Shown here piece by piece: positions 48,896 to 60,185 of a DNA stretch of 64,000 nucleotides (the first letter of the stretch is position 1; each line of letters opens with the position of its first letter). Origin of the DNA: Heliocybe sulcata. Taxonomy: Eukaryota > Basidiomycota > Agaricomycetes > Gloeophyllales > Gloeophyllaceae. The DNA is taken from contig ML213522.1 in NCBI GenBank assembly GCA_004369045.1, positions 1 through 64,000 on the forward strand, in the 5' to 3' direction. The translations under genes were made by a program, and so were the position numbers. The notes under the pieces are model-generated. The model made no database searches, had not been told where the DNA came from, and was given only the letters and a program-made list of their open reading frames with translations.

Positions 48896-50725
48896 TTTAG
48901 TTCGTAATTATTCTCCAATAGTGATCACAGATGAAGAGGATTATCTTGACGGATGTCTACAGTTTCCTCGCTTTTTACAGCCCTACCGCCGGTCATCACC
49001 ATGACGTCGGTGAGTTCGTCAGAGGAATCTTGTTCCGTGAGGGCAGCCTGCTGATTCCCCACATAGTCCATAATACACGTCTTTTGGTCCTTTCTGGGGA
49101 AGTAAGTCGGAGGCATTTGTGAGAGCCGGAGGAGTTAGCTGTCCGGTTCATGTCAAGACTCGCACCGGGATTATCACTTAGCCGTTCGATGAAAGCGCGT
49201 GACGTCGCAGGATCTTATTTGTGGCAAATAACCACTCCAGATTTAGTCGCAGGGAATCCCGGCATCAGTCGCTATTCGTGGTGATCCGATTCAAACGTCT
49301 TGGTGAACATGACTTCACTGGGAAGCAAATACTGATCCCAACGCAGCCTTTCAAGCTACACTACCTTCGCTGCTCAGTGGCACAGACCGCGACTCGCATC
49401 CGCGGTAACAAGAAGTAGAACTCGAGGTGAGATTATACCTGGGCGTGTGCAACGTCGTCCCCTGCCTTAGCCACCCTTCTCTCCAGTTCCCTTGAGAGAT
49501 GGTCGCTAAAGCCGGAGACGGAGGAACAAGCCCTCTTGGGTGCCTATGGCTGCAGTCATGGATCTTCTTATATAACCGATCTCCTCAGCGCGTATGCCTT
49601 CCGTTGGCCTTCCGTGTGTGCCGACCCTGAAGGCCTTTCCTGCCTATCCACAGGTGGCCCTCGGCATTGGGCTGTTAGATGTATCCTCCCAAATGGTGAT
49701 TGTGAGTTTAGTCCGATGCCCTATTCATTCTTAGGGCGTGAGTGGCAAAATCACTTTTCCGTCGCTCTAGCTTCATACTGAAGCGAACAAGGAACCGAGA
49801 CGAACGTATGCGTTCATGGAAGCCCCGCATCCATATGGGCTATTCGGTCACCACACTCACTCGCACGAGCGACTTAAGACAATTTCTGTAGGGCAATTGT
49901 CGCTGGCACCTTGCGGAAAGGGGGAGTATCTCCTCGCTCAGAGGGATCCAAGCCAAGACACTCTTATTCGCGCAGTTGAATGATGGGTGGCTTCATGTGA
50001 ATCATTTCTCTGACACTTCCTACCTCTTTCCCGCTGATCAAATGCACCTTCACGAGTCCGGACTATGATGCCTCGTATCCTGCTTCAGTTCCTAGCTCTG
50101 CTGTCGGAGTGCAGTCGCAATCGGGCATACATCTTCAAGCGATTAAGTTCATATTATAATCCTAGTAACTATGCACAAGAGTCGATTCTGGTAGGTTAAC
50201 CTGTCAAATCTCAGGACTCTACTGAGTACCAGAACGGTCGAAATTACAGACACCTTGCGATACACTTCGGCTATCAAGTCATCAGACCTAAGTCCGAACC
50301 GGAGGCTGTCCTCGGTCTTTGGCGGACCAGCGGCGAACGTCGCTTGTCTGACAGCACCTGCTCCTCTTGCCTACGGATCAGGTCCTGAAAAGCTGTCAGC
50401 GCCTAGTATCAACTAGACTATCCCTCCTACGGTGGGCTTGGTCCCGTGGATAACTCGGGTCATGACGAGCCTGGCACTGGTTGATCCTAGCATGTGCTGC
50501 AAACTGCGATCTTGGTCTCCATTTACAGGTGCAATGCGGTCCTCTCCATTCACTCGGCGGAGAACAGCTCACTTGCGCTCTCTGCCTTGCTGATCGCAGT
50601 GGTCTCTCCGAAAATCTGTTTGCTATATAGCAAGGGTGCACCTCCATGGATTCGGCTCATCAGCCCCTCCGGTCGACTGTTCTCGTTCTCCACTCTTCGC
50701 TCTGTCCACTATCCTGCCTGCCACG
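48896..50725. other. Gene-poor intergenic stretch
   Basis: About 1.8 kb without a supported gene on either strand. Short frames (48931-49122, 49221-49418, 49536-49781) have no family resemblance or splice-supported partners. The last part carries the promoter of the CAP gene. Confidence 0.4.
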
Positions 50726-51456
50726 ATGAAGTTCACCGCTGCTGTCCTGCTCAGTGTGGCCACCGCCGCACTCGCAAGCCCGGCCAAACTTGTCGCCCGC
50801 ACTTCGGCGGCAGACATCCAGGCATACCTGGACGGGCACAACAATGCCCGGGCGCAACATGGCGCGGCCGCTTTGACATGGAGCGACACCCTCGCCAATG
50901 CTGCCCAGTCCTGGGCGAACGGCTGTGTCTTCCAGCACTCTGGAGGTAGCCTGGGCCCGTACGGAGGTGAGCAGTTTGTATTGTGACTGATCAACTGTCT
51001 GGGCTGAACTTGGCTATCTCAGAGAACTTGGCCGCTGGCACAGGCGATTTTACTATTGCCGATGCTATCGGTGCTTGGGTGAACGAGGCTTGTAGGCGCT
51101 AACCTTCCCTCGTACGTTTCAGTCGATCATTGATCACTGGTTGCATAGCATCCTATGATCCCAACAACCCCCAGCCATCCCACTTTACGCAGGTAGTATG
51201 GAAGTCTACTACTCAACTTGGTTGTGCGGTCGCAGCCTGCAATGGCATTTTCGATCCTAGCTACGGAGTTAGTCTCCTTTCTATCGTCGCTTCATCATAT
51301 TTACTCAGCTCTGCTTGCGCAGGTCGCCCAGTACTACGTTTGTGAATATTCTCCTGCGGGTAATGTCATTGGAGAATTCCCGTGCGTTCCAGTACTCCCT
51401 TTTACGTAACGACCGCTGAGATGTTTGCGTTTGCCAGGCAAAACGTTCAAGCATAA
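50726..51456 (+). CDS. Secreted CAP-domain protein (SCP/PR-1-like)
   Basis: Extracellular CAP superfamily protein; fungal members bind sterols or act at the cell surface, but the role here is not shown. The signal peptide is MKFTAAVLLSVATAALASPA. The CAP domain reads AYLDGHNNARAQHGAAALTW (HNxxRxxHG; first His), SDTLANAAQSWANGCVFQHS (CxFxHS; second His), YGENLAAG (GENLA with Glu), AIGAWVNEASYDP (second Glu side), HFTQVVWKSTTQLGCAVAAC (HFTQVVW) and YYVCEYSPAGNVIGEFPQNV (final CAP motif). All four cavity residues are present. Exons are split after YG, near EA, at SYG and near FP; the last exon is only a few codons ending at TAA 51454-51456. The protein is about 180-190 aa, complete. It is convergent to the aquaglyceroporin gene. 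Confidence 0.9.
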
Positions 51457-51729
51457 GCTGCGACGTGTAAACTATCCTACCATCGGCTCAGTTCGGATAG
51501 TCGTCGACTTTGATTGAGACATATATTCATCCATCCAATTGCGTTGTTTATTCTATCTGGACATTGTATTACCGATACAAGTATCTATCTATTCTGTAAC
51601 ACTATCTATGATGATGATGCGAATCTACGAAACGGGTCAGTGGTTGCGGCTGCATATACATGTGGGAAGAATGAGAGTTTAATGCTACACTTGTCCTTGG
51701 ATATCGAGAATGAAGCAATGTCTAACGGT

Positions 51730-53930
51730 CTATGCGGGGATCTGTGAGCTTCTATGGCTTTCCTCACTTGCCCGGCGACTGTCTCTCCATTCCTTCGCCA
51801 TGTCCTCCGACCCCGTCCTACCCTTCTCTGCGTCTTCTTGGTTGCTTTTCGACACGCCAGCGCGCACCATGCGGTGCAGCTTAGTGACACCAGTCGCCTC
51901 CCGCAACCGCGAGGTCGGGAAATTGATAAAGGACGAGTCCCCGCCAAAAATGAATATGTCGTACAGCAGGCATCCCAGGACCCCTCCGGCGATGGTAGAC
52001 AATATAGCCTGTCACGGAAAAGGTGGTCAATAAGAGACGGGTGACTAGCGAGGGAATGTGGTGGGCACTTACACCGTTGAGCCACCACCACGAATCGTGA
52101 TGCCACACGAGCGTCCCGTAACCCATGAACCAGAGGAATATGCGCGGGCCCAAGTCGCGCGCGGGGTTGATGGCGTAACCCGAGATCCAGCCCTGCGACA
52201 TGCCGATGGCGATGATCGTCAGCCCGGTGATGAATGCGCCCAAGCCGGCACCCGGGGGCGCGTTGTGCTCGTCCCCGAGCGCGAGGACGACGACGTGCAG
52301 GATCGCTGAGGCGATGACTTCCCTGTTCAAACCTTATCAGCATGAGAGATGGATATTGAGTGGGATGTGGCACGCACTGGAGACACCCTTGTCTTGCCCC
52401 GCCCACCTCCTCCGAGGGCATGGTGATGAATAAGGGGGCGCTCGCGTTGGTCCCGTATAGCTTCATCTCTGGGTCAAAGTCTTCCAATGCGACTTTGTAG
52501 TTGCCGTATAGGATAGCGGCGCCGCAGAATGCGCCGAATATTTGGGCGAGGATGTATCGCGGGACCTGGGAAGGAGTGGTTCTGAGATGGGGACGGTAGA
52601 GTATAGGGGATGGACACACCATCCTCCAGGGAAAGCCTCGGAAGAGCGCGAGACAGATAGTGATGGTTGGGTTGAGGTGGCCGCCGCTAAAGTAGAATTT
52701 AGTGTCAGGGATACACTGGAGCGGAATTGACGGACCTGACACCGCCGGAGATGTAGATGGCCAGCGTGACGGCGTAGCCCCAGGCAAACATAAGATTGCT
52801 AAAAGGCACGAGAGTTAAGTAGAAGAGCCATGATAGGATGGTCAAGACGGACGGACGTGTAGTTCCCGTAGGTGCCGTCCGAGATCTTCGTCTGGCAGGA
52901 AGCTGCCAAAGCTGTCAATATCATGACCAGCTGGGTACGACGAGTGACTTACATCCGATACCGATGAGGATCATGATCATGATCCCAAGCCATTCTGCGA
53001 ACGGTTCGCGTAGCCTCCACCGCAGGTATATCCAGTAGTTTCCTCGGCGCTCAGGCCCAGTCTCCGGCATCGGTCCTCCGACCTGCCCTTCGTGTTCATG
53101 TTCTTCGTGATCGCCATCCCCTCCGCGCCGTCGGTCGTCTTCGTAGTCGTGATCACTTTGTTGATCGTAAACGGTCGAGCCAGAGGAAGGAGGCGGGGAT
53201 TGCGCGCCACGTCTAGTATGATGAACACTATTTTTTGATTGAAGGGCCTTCAAGTCAGGCAACGGCCCGGGCATGGAATTTCTCCGCGGCCCGCCGAGGG
53301 AGACGGATGCTGTATCAAGTGGGTTACTGGGTTCGTTTGCACGTGGGGAGCGCAGCCCCGACCAGTCGTCCCCGGGCGGCAGGGGAGGCGGCAGATGCCT
53401 CATGCGCATCGGTCCCACGGGGCGCGTCGGGTAACCGACAAAGCCAGTAGGCCGCGAGACGTAGGCGTGGTCTTCAACAGGGGGTGTGGCGTCTTCTGGT
53501 ATCGGTACAGGCTCGCGGCGCTCGGGGAAGACGCCGCCCACGCCCCATACCGAGTTCTGCTCTCTGCGGGCCTTTGCGGGAAGTGCATGTCAGGACTGGG
53601 GCATGAAGAGAATGAGAGGGGATTACTGACTCCACCGGGTTGGCCACCAACCCAGAAACTGCCGTGTCTGTCGGCGGTCTGGCCGTGGTCGACGCTGCCC
53701 GAGCTTTTCTGTCTAAACCGTCGACGCTGTTTACGGCGTTCGGACGGTGCGTTTGTAGAAGTGCCCGCCGATACCTGGCTGTTCGTGCGTCCAATATGGT
53801 GGGATCTTGAGTCGTTCGAGTGATGGGATTCCGGGGGCGTGAACAAGCGTCTGAGGGATACGCCTGAACTGGACTGGGTTGCTTGCGGCGAGGTAGGACG
53901 GGGAGGCATCGACTTCATCGCTGAGAACAA
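51730..53930 (-). CDS. Aquaglyceroporin (MIP family) with long N-terminal extension
   Basis: Plasma-membrane channel for glycerol and/or water, as in yeast Fps1 and related fungal channels. The N-terminal part of about 250-300 aa is disordered (MFSAMKSMPPRPTSPQATQS; Ser/Arg-rich; then PVPIPEDATPPVEDHAYVSR and the His/Asp/Glu stretch GGDGDHEEHEHEGQ). The channel follows: YLRWRLREPFAEWLGIMIMI, NLMFAWGYAVTLAIYISGGV, SGGHLNPTITICLALFRGFP (loop B, NPT instead of NPA), YILAQIFGAFCGAAILYG, GAFITGLTIIAIGMSQGWIS, and GYAINPARDLGPRIFLWFMG (loop E NPA followed by Arg-Asp, as in glycerol-conducting members). The C-terminus is charged (KSNQEDAEKGRTGSEDMAKE). About seven or eight exons; the start is the Met at 53930. 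The NPT substitution in the first selectivity motif is tolerated in some MIPs. Confidence 0.88.
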
Positions 53931-54963
53931 GTTGTGGTTGTTCGAGTCGTGCTTAGCATGGCATATTATCTATATGCACTACTTGTGTGGTGCTGCGAAG
54001 ACTTCCCTGCCGGCGGTAACTTGAGCACTGGCACTGACGCCTAAAAATTGTCATTCATACCGGCGGGGAGTGTGTCGGTGGAGTGGGCAGATCGATGGAA
54101 CTGTCTAGAAATAGGGTCGTTTCATGAAAAATGCTGGGCTTGTTCCCGCAAACATACCTCGACGAAGCGGGCTGCCACAGAGTTGAGCCGTCTCCTATAC
54201 GTATCTTGTGGCGTCACGCCGGCTCGGCTGCCTTCTGTTCTTGTCGTCGTCGACGACGACGAAGACTGTGAACTGCATCGTTCATGTCATCTTCGCCGCC
54301 TGTCCTGCAGCCACTGCGAACGACGTCGCAAACCAATTACAGTCCTACAATCTTAACGCTTGATTAGTCGGACGACCGCGGCTTCTTTAACAGGTCGGGT
54401 GACCGGAAAACTATGATGAGATCTCACCTTGGCAACAAACATTTTTTATCTGAGATTTCTCTCTCTCTTTGGTTCTTGCATTCCTTGATGCCGGCGGATC
54501 AGTTCATTGTGGAGGGAGTGCTGCGCGTAGATGACGTCGGGCAAGGATCGATGGACCGGCAAAGGGAGGGCAGGGAGCGCTGTACGTGAAGCCGACGACT
54601 GCTCCTATAGACTTTACGAAGAGTGGCCGGCGAGATCGTCTCAAGTTATAGCATGCGAGATGCAGAGGCCTCATGTCGGAGATACCATGGTACGTTTATA
54701 ACTCTATAGGACCACTGACCTCAACTCTGTATCCCTACAGTGCTCACTTGACTTGACCGACACACAACCCGCGTCCTCGAATGTCGTTCGCTGTCGTGCG
54801 CAGCAGCGTCGTACAACTGGTATCCAACCTCAATACTCAGTCTGAGTCGTCCCCAAGTTAATTTTCTAAAATTAAAACACGGGGCGGTCGCATCAAACCA
54901 TGAGCGTGGCTCCCCTGCACATGTTCGCAGTTCTTCGCTTTGCCCCGCTTTCCCTACAGCGCT
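53931..54963. other. Divergent intergenic region
   Basis: About 1 kb between divergent starts of the aquaglyceroporin and the Ras-like gene. No exon set was found. A short trinucleotide-like tract (GTCGTCGTCGACGACGACGA, about 54244-54263) is self-complementary. Confidence 0.4.
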
Positions 54964-55924
54964 ATGGCCTCAGAACACCAGCAGAATGATTTTGCACAAG
55001 ACAAGTCGGCGTCTGGGGAGCACTTGAAGATATGCATCCTCGGAGACATGAGCGTCGGCAAGACAGCGCTGGCAGACGGGGTACGCATCACGTATTTATG
55101 TTCCACCCACAATAAGAGGCTCATGGCGGTGGAAGTATTTACGCCGCACTTCCAATCGTACGTGACTCGCACTCGTCTTCGTAATTCCGAGAGGCTCATT
55201 TTGGATGTGGGGTTTGCCACTCAGCTGGAGAACAGGTATGTTCTCGTTCTCTCTCGGTAGCCAGACTGATCAAACACGACAGCAGTTCAGGGAACTCACT
55301 CTAGACGGCCATAACTACACTGTGGAAGTTTTCGACCCAGTCGACACCGGTAAGCTGCCCATCCCACATCATACCTTGCCACTGACATTCCATCACAGAT
55401 CCATCCGAGCCTCTAGTTTTCCATCCCGGCAAAGGTATCCAGTAAGCGCACGCTACCTCCCAGTCCCTGCCTGCACTGACCGTCAGCAAAGGGAAGCCGA
55501 CGCCTTCATCCTCCTGTATTCCGTGACCTCGCGGGGGTCCTTTGACCGCCTGGCCTCGTTCCACTCCCTCATCCACGCGCACCACCCCAGCACGAACCCG
55601 CCCTTCATCGTCGTCGGGAATATGTGCGACATGGACCGGGCGGACCCGAGCGCGAGGGAGGTGAGTGGTGATGAGGGCCGCGCGTTGGCGGAGAAATGGG
55701 GGTGTGCGTTTCATGAGACGAGTGCGAAGGAGAATCTGCATAATGTGGAGAGGGTGTTTGTGGAGCTTGTAGGCGCGCTGAGGAAGAGGGAGGAGGGCAC
55801 AGGCGGGAATAAGGAGGGAGGGAACGAGAGAGATGAGGGTAAGAATAAGGAAGAGCGACGACGGGATAGGGATGAGGGTGATCAGCATGGCAAATGCTGC
55901 GGGCGCGGATGCATCGTCATGTAG
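54964..55924 (+). CDS. Divergent Ras-like small GTPase with CAAX box
   Basis: Membrane-anchored Ras-superfamily protein of unknown partner. Visible G motifs: G1 ILGDMSVGKTALADG (GxxxxGKT), a switch-like region with VEVFTPHF, strand LTLDGHNYTVEVFDPVDTD where a DxxG (G3) would be expected but is not seen, G4 as VGNMCDMDR (NMCD instead of NKxD), and G5 ETSAKENLHNVERVF. The C-terminal tail is unusually long, Gly/Lys/Glu/Arg-rich (GGNKEGGNERDEGKNKEERR), and ends in KCCGRGCIVM, a CAAX box with nearby Cys residues. About five exons; the junctions between 55080 and 55290 could not all be fixed in phase. The missing G3 Gly and altered G4 suggest weak or altered nucleotide use. The start at 54964 (MASEHQQND) is preferred to an upstream in-frame extension. 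Confidence 0.72.
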
Positions 55925-56134
55925 ATATTCATGCGTGAGTGGTACGCTGGACACTTTCTTCCTTTAGCGAAATGACTTTCTGTCCTGTATCTTTCATATC
56001 GAACTAGATATTATTGCGAGGTAAGCATACACATTCAGAATCAAACAACCATTAACAGTTTGATACAGTATACCACCCTATATGTCGATAAAATATGGCC
56101 TCTAAACACAACTGTCCTGGTGATAATGTAGTCG
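55925..56134. other. Short convergent spacer
   Basis: Spacer between two stops; AT-rich (for example TATATGTCGATAAAATATGG), probably holding both polyadenylation regions. Confidence 0.4.
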
Positions 56135-56947
56135 TCAACAATCTACCCCCAGAACCTCCTCCATGCCCACCTCCCCAAGAGCTTCGCCGAGCTGCCGAAT
56201 GAGTGACTCGCTATTCCCCGCAGACTCGAGTCGCTTGATCGTCCCGAGTCCGGACGCCGTCTTGAGCAAAGGCTCCGCCACATCCAGTCTCCACCGTCTC
56301 AGCCCCATAGCCTCCAACCCGACAGGCGTGCTCAGCGCACTCCTTACCTCCGCCCGCTTCTCCGCCTTCCTCCTGTCCCTCTCCGTCCAGTCTCCCGACG
56401 GGAGACCGTACGTCGCTTGCAGCTCCCTGATCTGCAGCGTCTCTCTGTCTTCGGGGCTGAGCCCGGAGTACTCCGCGCGCGCGAACCACCCGTAGTTGGC
56501 CGTTCGGATGTGGGTGTTGTGGTACCGCTCCAGCGCGGAGAAGGCGGTGCGGAGTTGGCTGGAGGTGATGGATGCTTTGTAGGCGGTGAAGGCGTCAAAA
56601 TAGCGCGGGAGGAAGGGTGTGGGGTCTTCATCGTGTGGGGCTTGTAGGCGAGAGAGGGATTGCTGGCATATGACAGAGAGGTAACGGTCCAAGGATTCTT
56701 GGAGGAAGTGCGCTCCGGCACCTGGGTGAGCGATCTCTTTGGGGGTGCCGAGCTCGTCCTTGCTTATTGGGCAGTGGGAGTTGCTCGTGAGGATGTTGTA
56801 GACCGCGGTGTAGACTTGCGCAGAGTCCCAGAGGGTGATGGTCCCTGGCTCGTGGACGCTGGGCGCATCGCTGCTTGAGGGAGGGGAGAAGTAGGTGTCG
56901 AGGACGGGGGCTATGAGGTGCTGCCACTGGTACTCCCAGTCTTGCAT
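56135..56947 (-). CDS. Cullin N-terminal-like protein, uncertain
   Basis: Single-exon open frame of 270 aa with good coding character. The order LIAPVLDTYF..ITLWDSAQVYTAVYNILTSN, FLQESLDRYLSVICQQSLSR and FLPRYFDAFTAYKASITSSQ with LRTAFSALERYHNTH resembles the first helical repeat of cullins (W..L..aV..I......s....ELYTavYN; later L...L...w..y...). It lacks the rest of a cullin (further repeats, cullin homology domain and neddylation site), so it is either a cullin-like fragment acting alone or a separate helical protein. The C-terminal half is charged helical (DWTERDRRKAEKRAEVRSAL). No signal peptide. It is convergent with the Ras-like gene, 210 bp away. Confidence 0.55.
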   Translation of the reverse strand: MQDWEYQWQHLIAPVLDTYFSPPSSSDAPSVHEPGTITLWDSAQVYTAVYNILTSNSHCPISKDELGTPKEIAHPGAGAHFLQESLDRYLSVICQQSLSRLQAPHDEDPTPFLPRYFDAFTAYKASITSSQLRTAFSALERYHNTHIRTANYGWFARAEYSGLSPEDRETLQIRELQATYGLPSGDWTERDRRKAEKRAEVRSALSTPVGLEAMGLRRWRLDVAEPLLKTASGLGTIKRLESAGNSESLIRQLGEALGEVGMEEVLGVDC

Positions 56948-58368
56948 GGTGGCTGGAAGGTATCCCGTATAGTCATTCTGCGACGACTCTTAACTTGGAA
57001 TGGGGGTCCAGTCGGAAGCGGCAAATGTCTGGATGTTGAGGAGCACTAGCCGGAGTGCAGGGTCGTTGTGAGAGTCTCTTGGCCAGAAGACCAAGTGAGG
57101 TTCCAGAAAGGAGCGACTGCATGACGACGAGAATGGGTACGTATATCGCAGTTCTTTTCTCTGGTGTATAGGTGGCCTATGGGTGGCGCATCAGCAGTAT
57201 GTCAAGGACGTCGAGAAACTCCAGTTACGTATGCTCGGTCGAAAAGATGGAATCTGTCAGGAGAGCTAATATACGGACGAGATGGTGTGTAAGGGGAAGC
57301 ACATGCAATTAATAAACGCTGGTGTTTGAAGTCTGTTTGAGATCGACGGGGATCTGGCAACCGCTTGGATCTGGCCGCCATAATTGAGCGAATCTGCCGA
57401 ATTACGTTTTGCACTGAGTTTTAATTATGGGTGCTCGGAAACGAGTCGTGAGATGGCCGTAGCGCCATATCCACAAGATCCAGGGCCGCTGTGCGCAGGA
57501 CAGGGTGGAAATCCGAAATCATGACCCAAGGGCAGGTTGGCACAGATACCATGAATCTGCGTGCATTCTATTGAGGGTTAACGTTCCCGGAATGAAAGAA
57601 GGACTACGAAGCGAATCAAGGGAACGGAATCGCTTTACTCGACGGGCTGCGCCCATGGAAATCCAGTCTTAGGCTACAAGAAATCTAAGGCACATGTCTA
57701 TACTCTTCCAGACTAAAGGAGTAGAAGCGAGTCGATTGAGCGTAATTAATAGGGTGGAGTGGCTGCGTGCCGAGACCACCGACATTTCTCTCGACGGACA
57801 TTTCTGATTTCTCTCGACAGGCGCCCGAATCAGGGGTTTTGAGGCTCTTCCAATGATGGTGCCGTTTAACACGTATGAGACGCCCGTACGGGTGCTACTC
57901 AAGCGATTGAATGACAGCTACCACATACTGAGCGTCCACTAGTCTGGTCTTCAGCGCTCAGCGCTTCAGCTTGAGTTGCGGCGCTTCGCACCACGTGCAC
58001 GCACAGCCACATCAACCACACGGTCCAATCAGAGTTCTTTTTCCTTCAATATCCACCGTGTTGTCGTTTGCTCTTGAAAACACGTCGTCGTAAGCCCCGT
58101 GCCACCCACGATGAAACAACAGTACTAAAACACCACCTAAGGCGGGTTTTTTGTCCAGTCTAGTAGCATGTCAGACGACCACCGAAGACGCGCTGAGAGG
58201 AGAACTAGTGGCTGACAGTTGGCTGGCAGGCGGCTGACCGAGTAATGGCCAGGTTCCTAGTCAGCCAACTGCCGCTTCACGTACGTATAAGATACCTGTA
58301 CTGACCATTTATCTTCTTGTTGCCTACTATCATTGTCTCTCAGCATACTTAGTGCACGAGTTGTAACA
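56948..58368. other. Gene-poor intergenic stretch
   Basis: About 1.4 kb without a supported gene. Near 57790-57830 ATTTCTCTCGACGGACATTT is followed by ATTTCTCTCGACAGG, a short partial repetition. Near 57950-57980 CAGCGCTCAGCGCTTCAGC is repetitive. The last 200 bp presumably hold the promoter of the next gene. Confidence 0.4.
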
Positions 58369-60120
58369 ATGTCGGTCGGCAACATCATCATCCTCGGCCA
58401 CCCCTTGCTCTTCTGGATCCTGCTCCTTGTCATAGGCATAGTCGGTCTACTCGGGCTTAGCCTTGTCTATCGCATCTACAAGACGTATGGGTCTATCGCT
58501 GTCGCGTGCAAGGTCTGGCGTTCTGCTCCCGCCGCGCAAGAGACTCGCGATGATGCGTCTATGAAATCGGTGAGCACGGCATGGAGGTCTAGCTGTTCCT
58601 TGCTGACATGCAAGCTGCTCAGTGGTGGTCATGGTACGACGACCAGTATGCCGGTTCCCAGCCGCGTCGATGCACACTCTTTTTCGAGAAAATGGTAAGT
58701 GTTATCTCCCTCACCTGCTATCACCTGCTTACTTTCGTCACGTCAGAACGCCCGATGGGCAAGTATAAAACTGGTCTTTCTGTGCCTCCCAGCGGACATC
58801 AAAGGCCTCATACGTAAGATGCTTATTCTGGTGAAAGAGTTCTGGGCCAAGTACTTCCCTCGCGGACCCTCTCTGCTCCTCACCTCACCTTCTGGACGGA
58901 ACTTCCCTATCATAGGGCCGACTGCGAAGCCATCAAGGGTGCGGATCCTGTTGCACCTCCCCTCGCCCTTGCTCCTGCACTTCAAGTGGAGGCCGAAGAA
59001 AACCAAGACTCCAAAATCTCGTCTTTCCATTGTTACTAGTACTCAGAACGAAGCGGGCGTGACTTCTGCTACGAGCGCCGTACCGGATCTCACAACTGCT
59101 TCTACTATCATCTCACCAGCGGAGGCTGAGCCTGCCGCCTCCGTCTCCCAAGCGCCCTCCACCGTAGCTCCTTCTGCCGATTCCACTATCTCGCTTCCCT
59201 CTGAGTCTCTTCTGGTCGATTCCCCTGTGTCCAAGCCCTCTCCCGACTCCCTGCCTCTTCCAGTCCAAATGTCTCCCGCCGTCGACTCTCAACAAACTCT
59301 CAACACCGAACGCCGATGGACGTTGCCCCCCTTCCCGACCGTGCCCCGCAACTCAACCCGCAGCCGCTCCTTCAGCTTGCCTGGGACCGACAACCTCGGG
59401 CCTACACTCAGCCATGCGAAGGCTATGGAGGAAAGACTTGCCGAGAGCCATCAGCGGATGATGACGTTGATGTTCGGCGTCGGCCTCCGGGATGCGTTTA
59501 AGAGCGAGGAGAAGATCGAGAAGAGCAACAAGCGCCTTAGCGGGCTTATGGAGAAGGCGGCGAGGACGGATGCGGCGAGGAACGGCGCTGGGATTCTTAC
59601 TCCTCCTGCGATGCCTGCGGTGGGTGACGCTGACTTGGAAGCGAACTTGGCGGGCGCCTCCAAACTACCCAGCGATTCGAGACCTGGGGTTACACCAGCC
59701 AGGACGCTGCCTGGTCTGTCTTGCGTTGGCGTGACGTCTGTTACTGGCGACGACGAAGGCACGGTCGTATCCACACCGGACCAAGCTGCGACCCCTCAAG
59801 CCCTCGACAAGGAGGCGACACGGTACGACACCAAGGAGCGAGACTTGGAGGCCGGCCTCGACGGCGAGCAAATCCAGTACCGCTTCATCGGTAACGTCGC
59901 CGGTATCGGACGCCGACTTTCACAAAAACTCAGCGGCCGTCTCGCAATTAATTCCAAGTCCGTCGACGTCGAAGTCGCTTCTGCTCCGCGGATCAACCAG
60001 GACGCTTGCAAGACTGTCCCGGCGAAGTTGTTCAGGGACGTCAGGACGATGGGGGTGATTACTGGGATTGGGAGGGGCGCGGTTATTGGGCGCGGGGTGG
60101 GTATTGCGACGGGGGTCTGA
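58369..60120 (+). CDS. Unrecognised single-pass membrane protein with long Ser/Pro-rich region
   Basis: The family is not recognised. Three exons (58369-58569, 58623-58694, 58747-60120) sum to 1647 nt, giving 548 aa. The N-terminal transmembrane segment is HPLLFWILLLVIGIVGLLGL with SLVYRIYKTYG after it. Exon 2 encodes an aromatic stretch WWSWYDDQYAGSQPRR. Exon 3 begins NARWASIKLVFLCLPADIKG, then a basic segment (FKWRPKKTKTPKSRL). A long Ser/Thr/Pro-rich part (SPAEAEPAASVSQAPSTVAP and so on) follows. A conserved-looking block RSRSFSLPGTDNLGPTLSHA precedes a helix with HQRMMTLMFGVGLRDAFKSE and EKSNKRLSGLMEKAA. The C-terminus is Gly-rich with repeats of GVITGIGRGAVIGRGVGIAT. It may be an organelle-membrane protein; this is inference only. 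The poly-G tract begins a few bases after its stop. Confidence 0.65.
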
Positions 60121-60124
60121 AGTA

Positions 60125-60142
60125 GGGGGGGGGGGGGGGGGG

Positions 60143-60185
<43 letters not shown>
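60125..60185. repeat. Poly-G tract (18 G, CGGA, then 39 G)
   Basis: A run of 18 G is followed by CGGA and 39 further G, starting four bases after a TGA stop. On the minus strand it is a C-run. It could form a G-quadruplex structure; homopolymers this long are also a common site of sequencing or assembly error, so the length is uncertain. Confidence 0.8.

Noticed and set aside
59492-59734. Arginine-rich frame and other frames inside the 58.4-60.1 kb gene
   Set aside because: They are out-of-frame shadows of the 458-codon exon.
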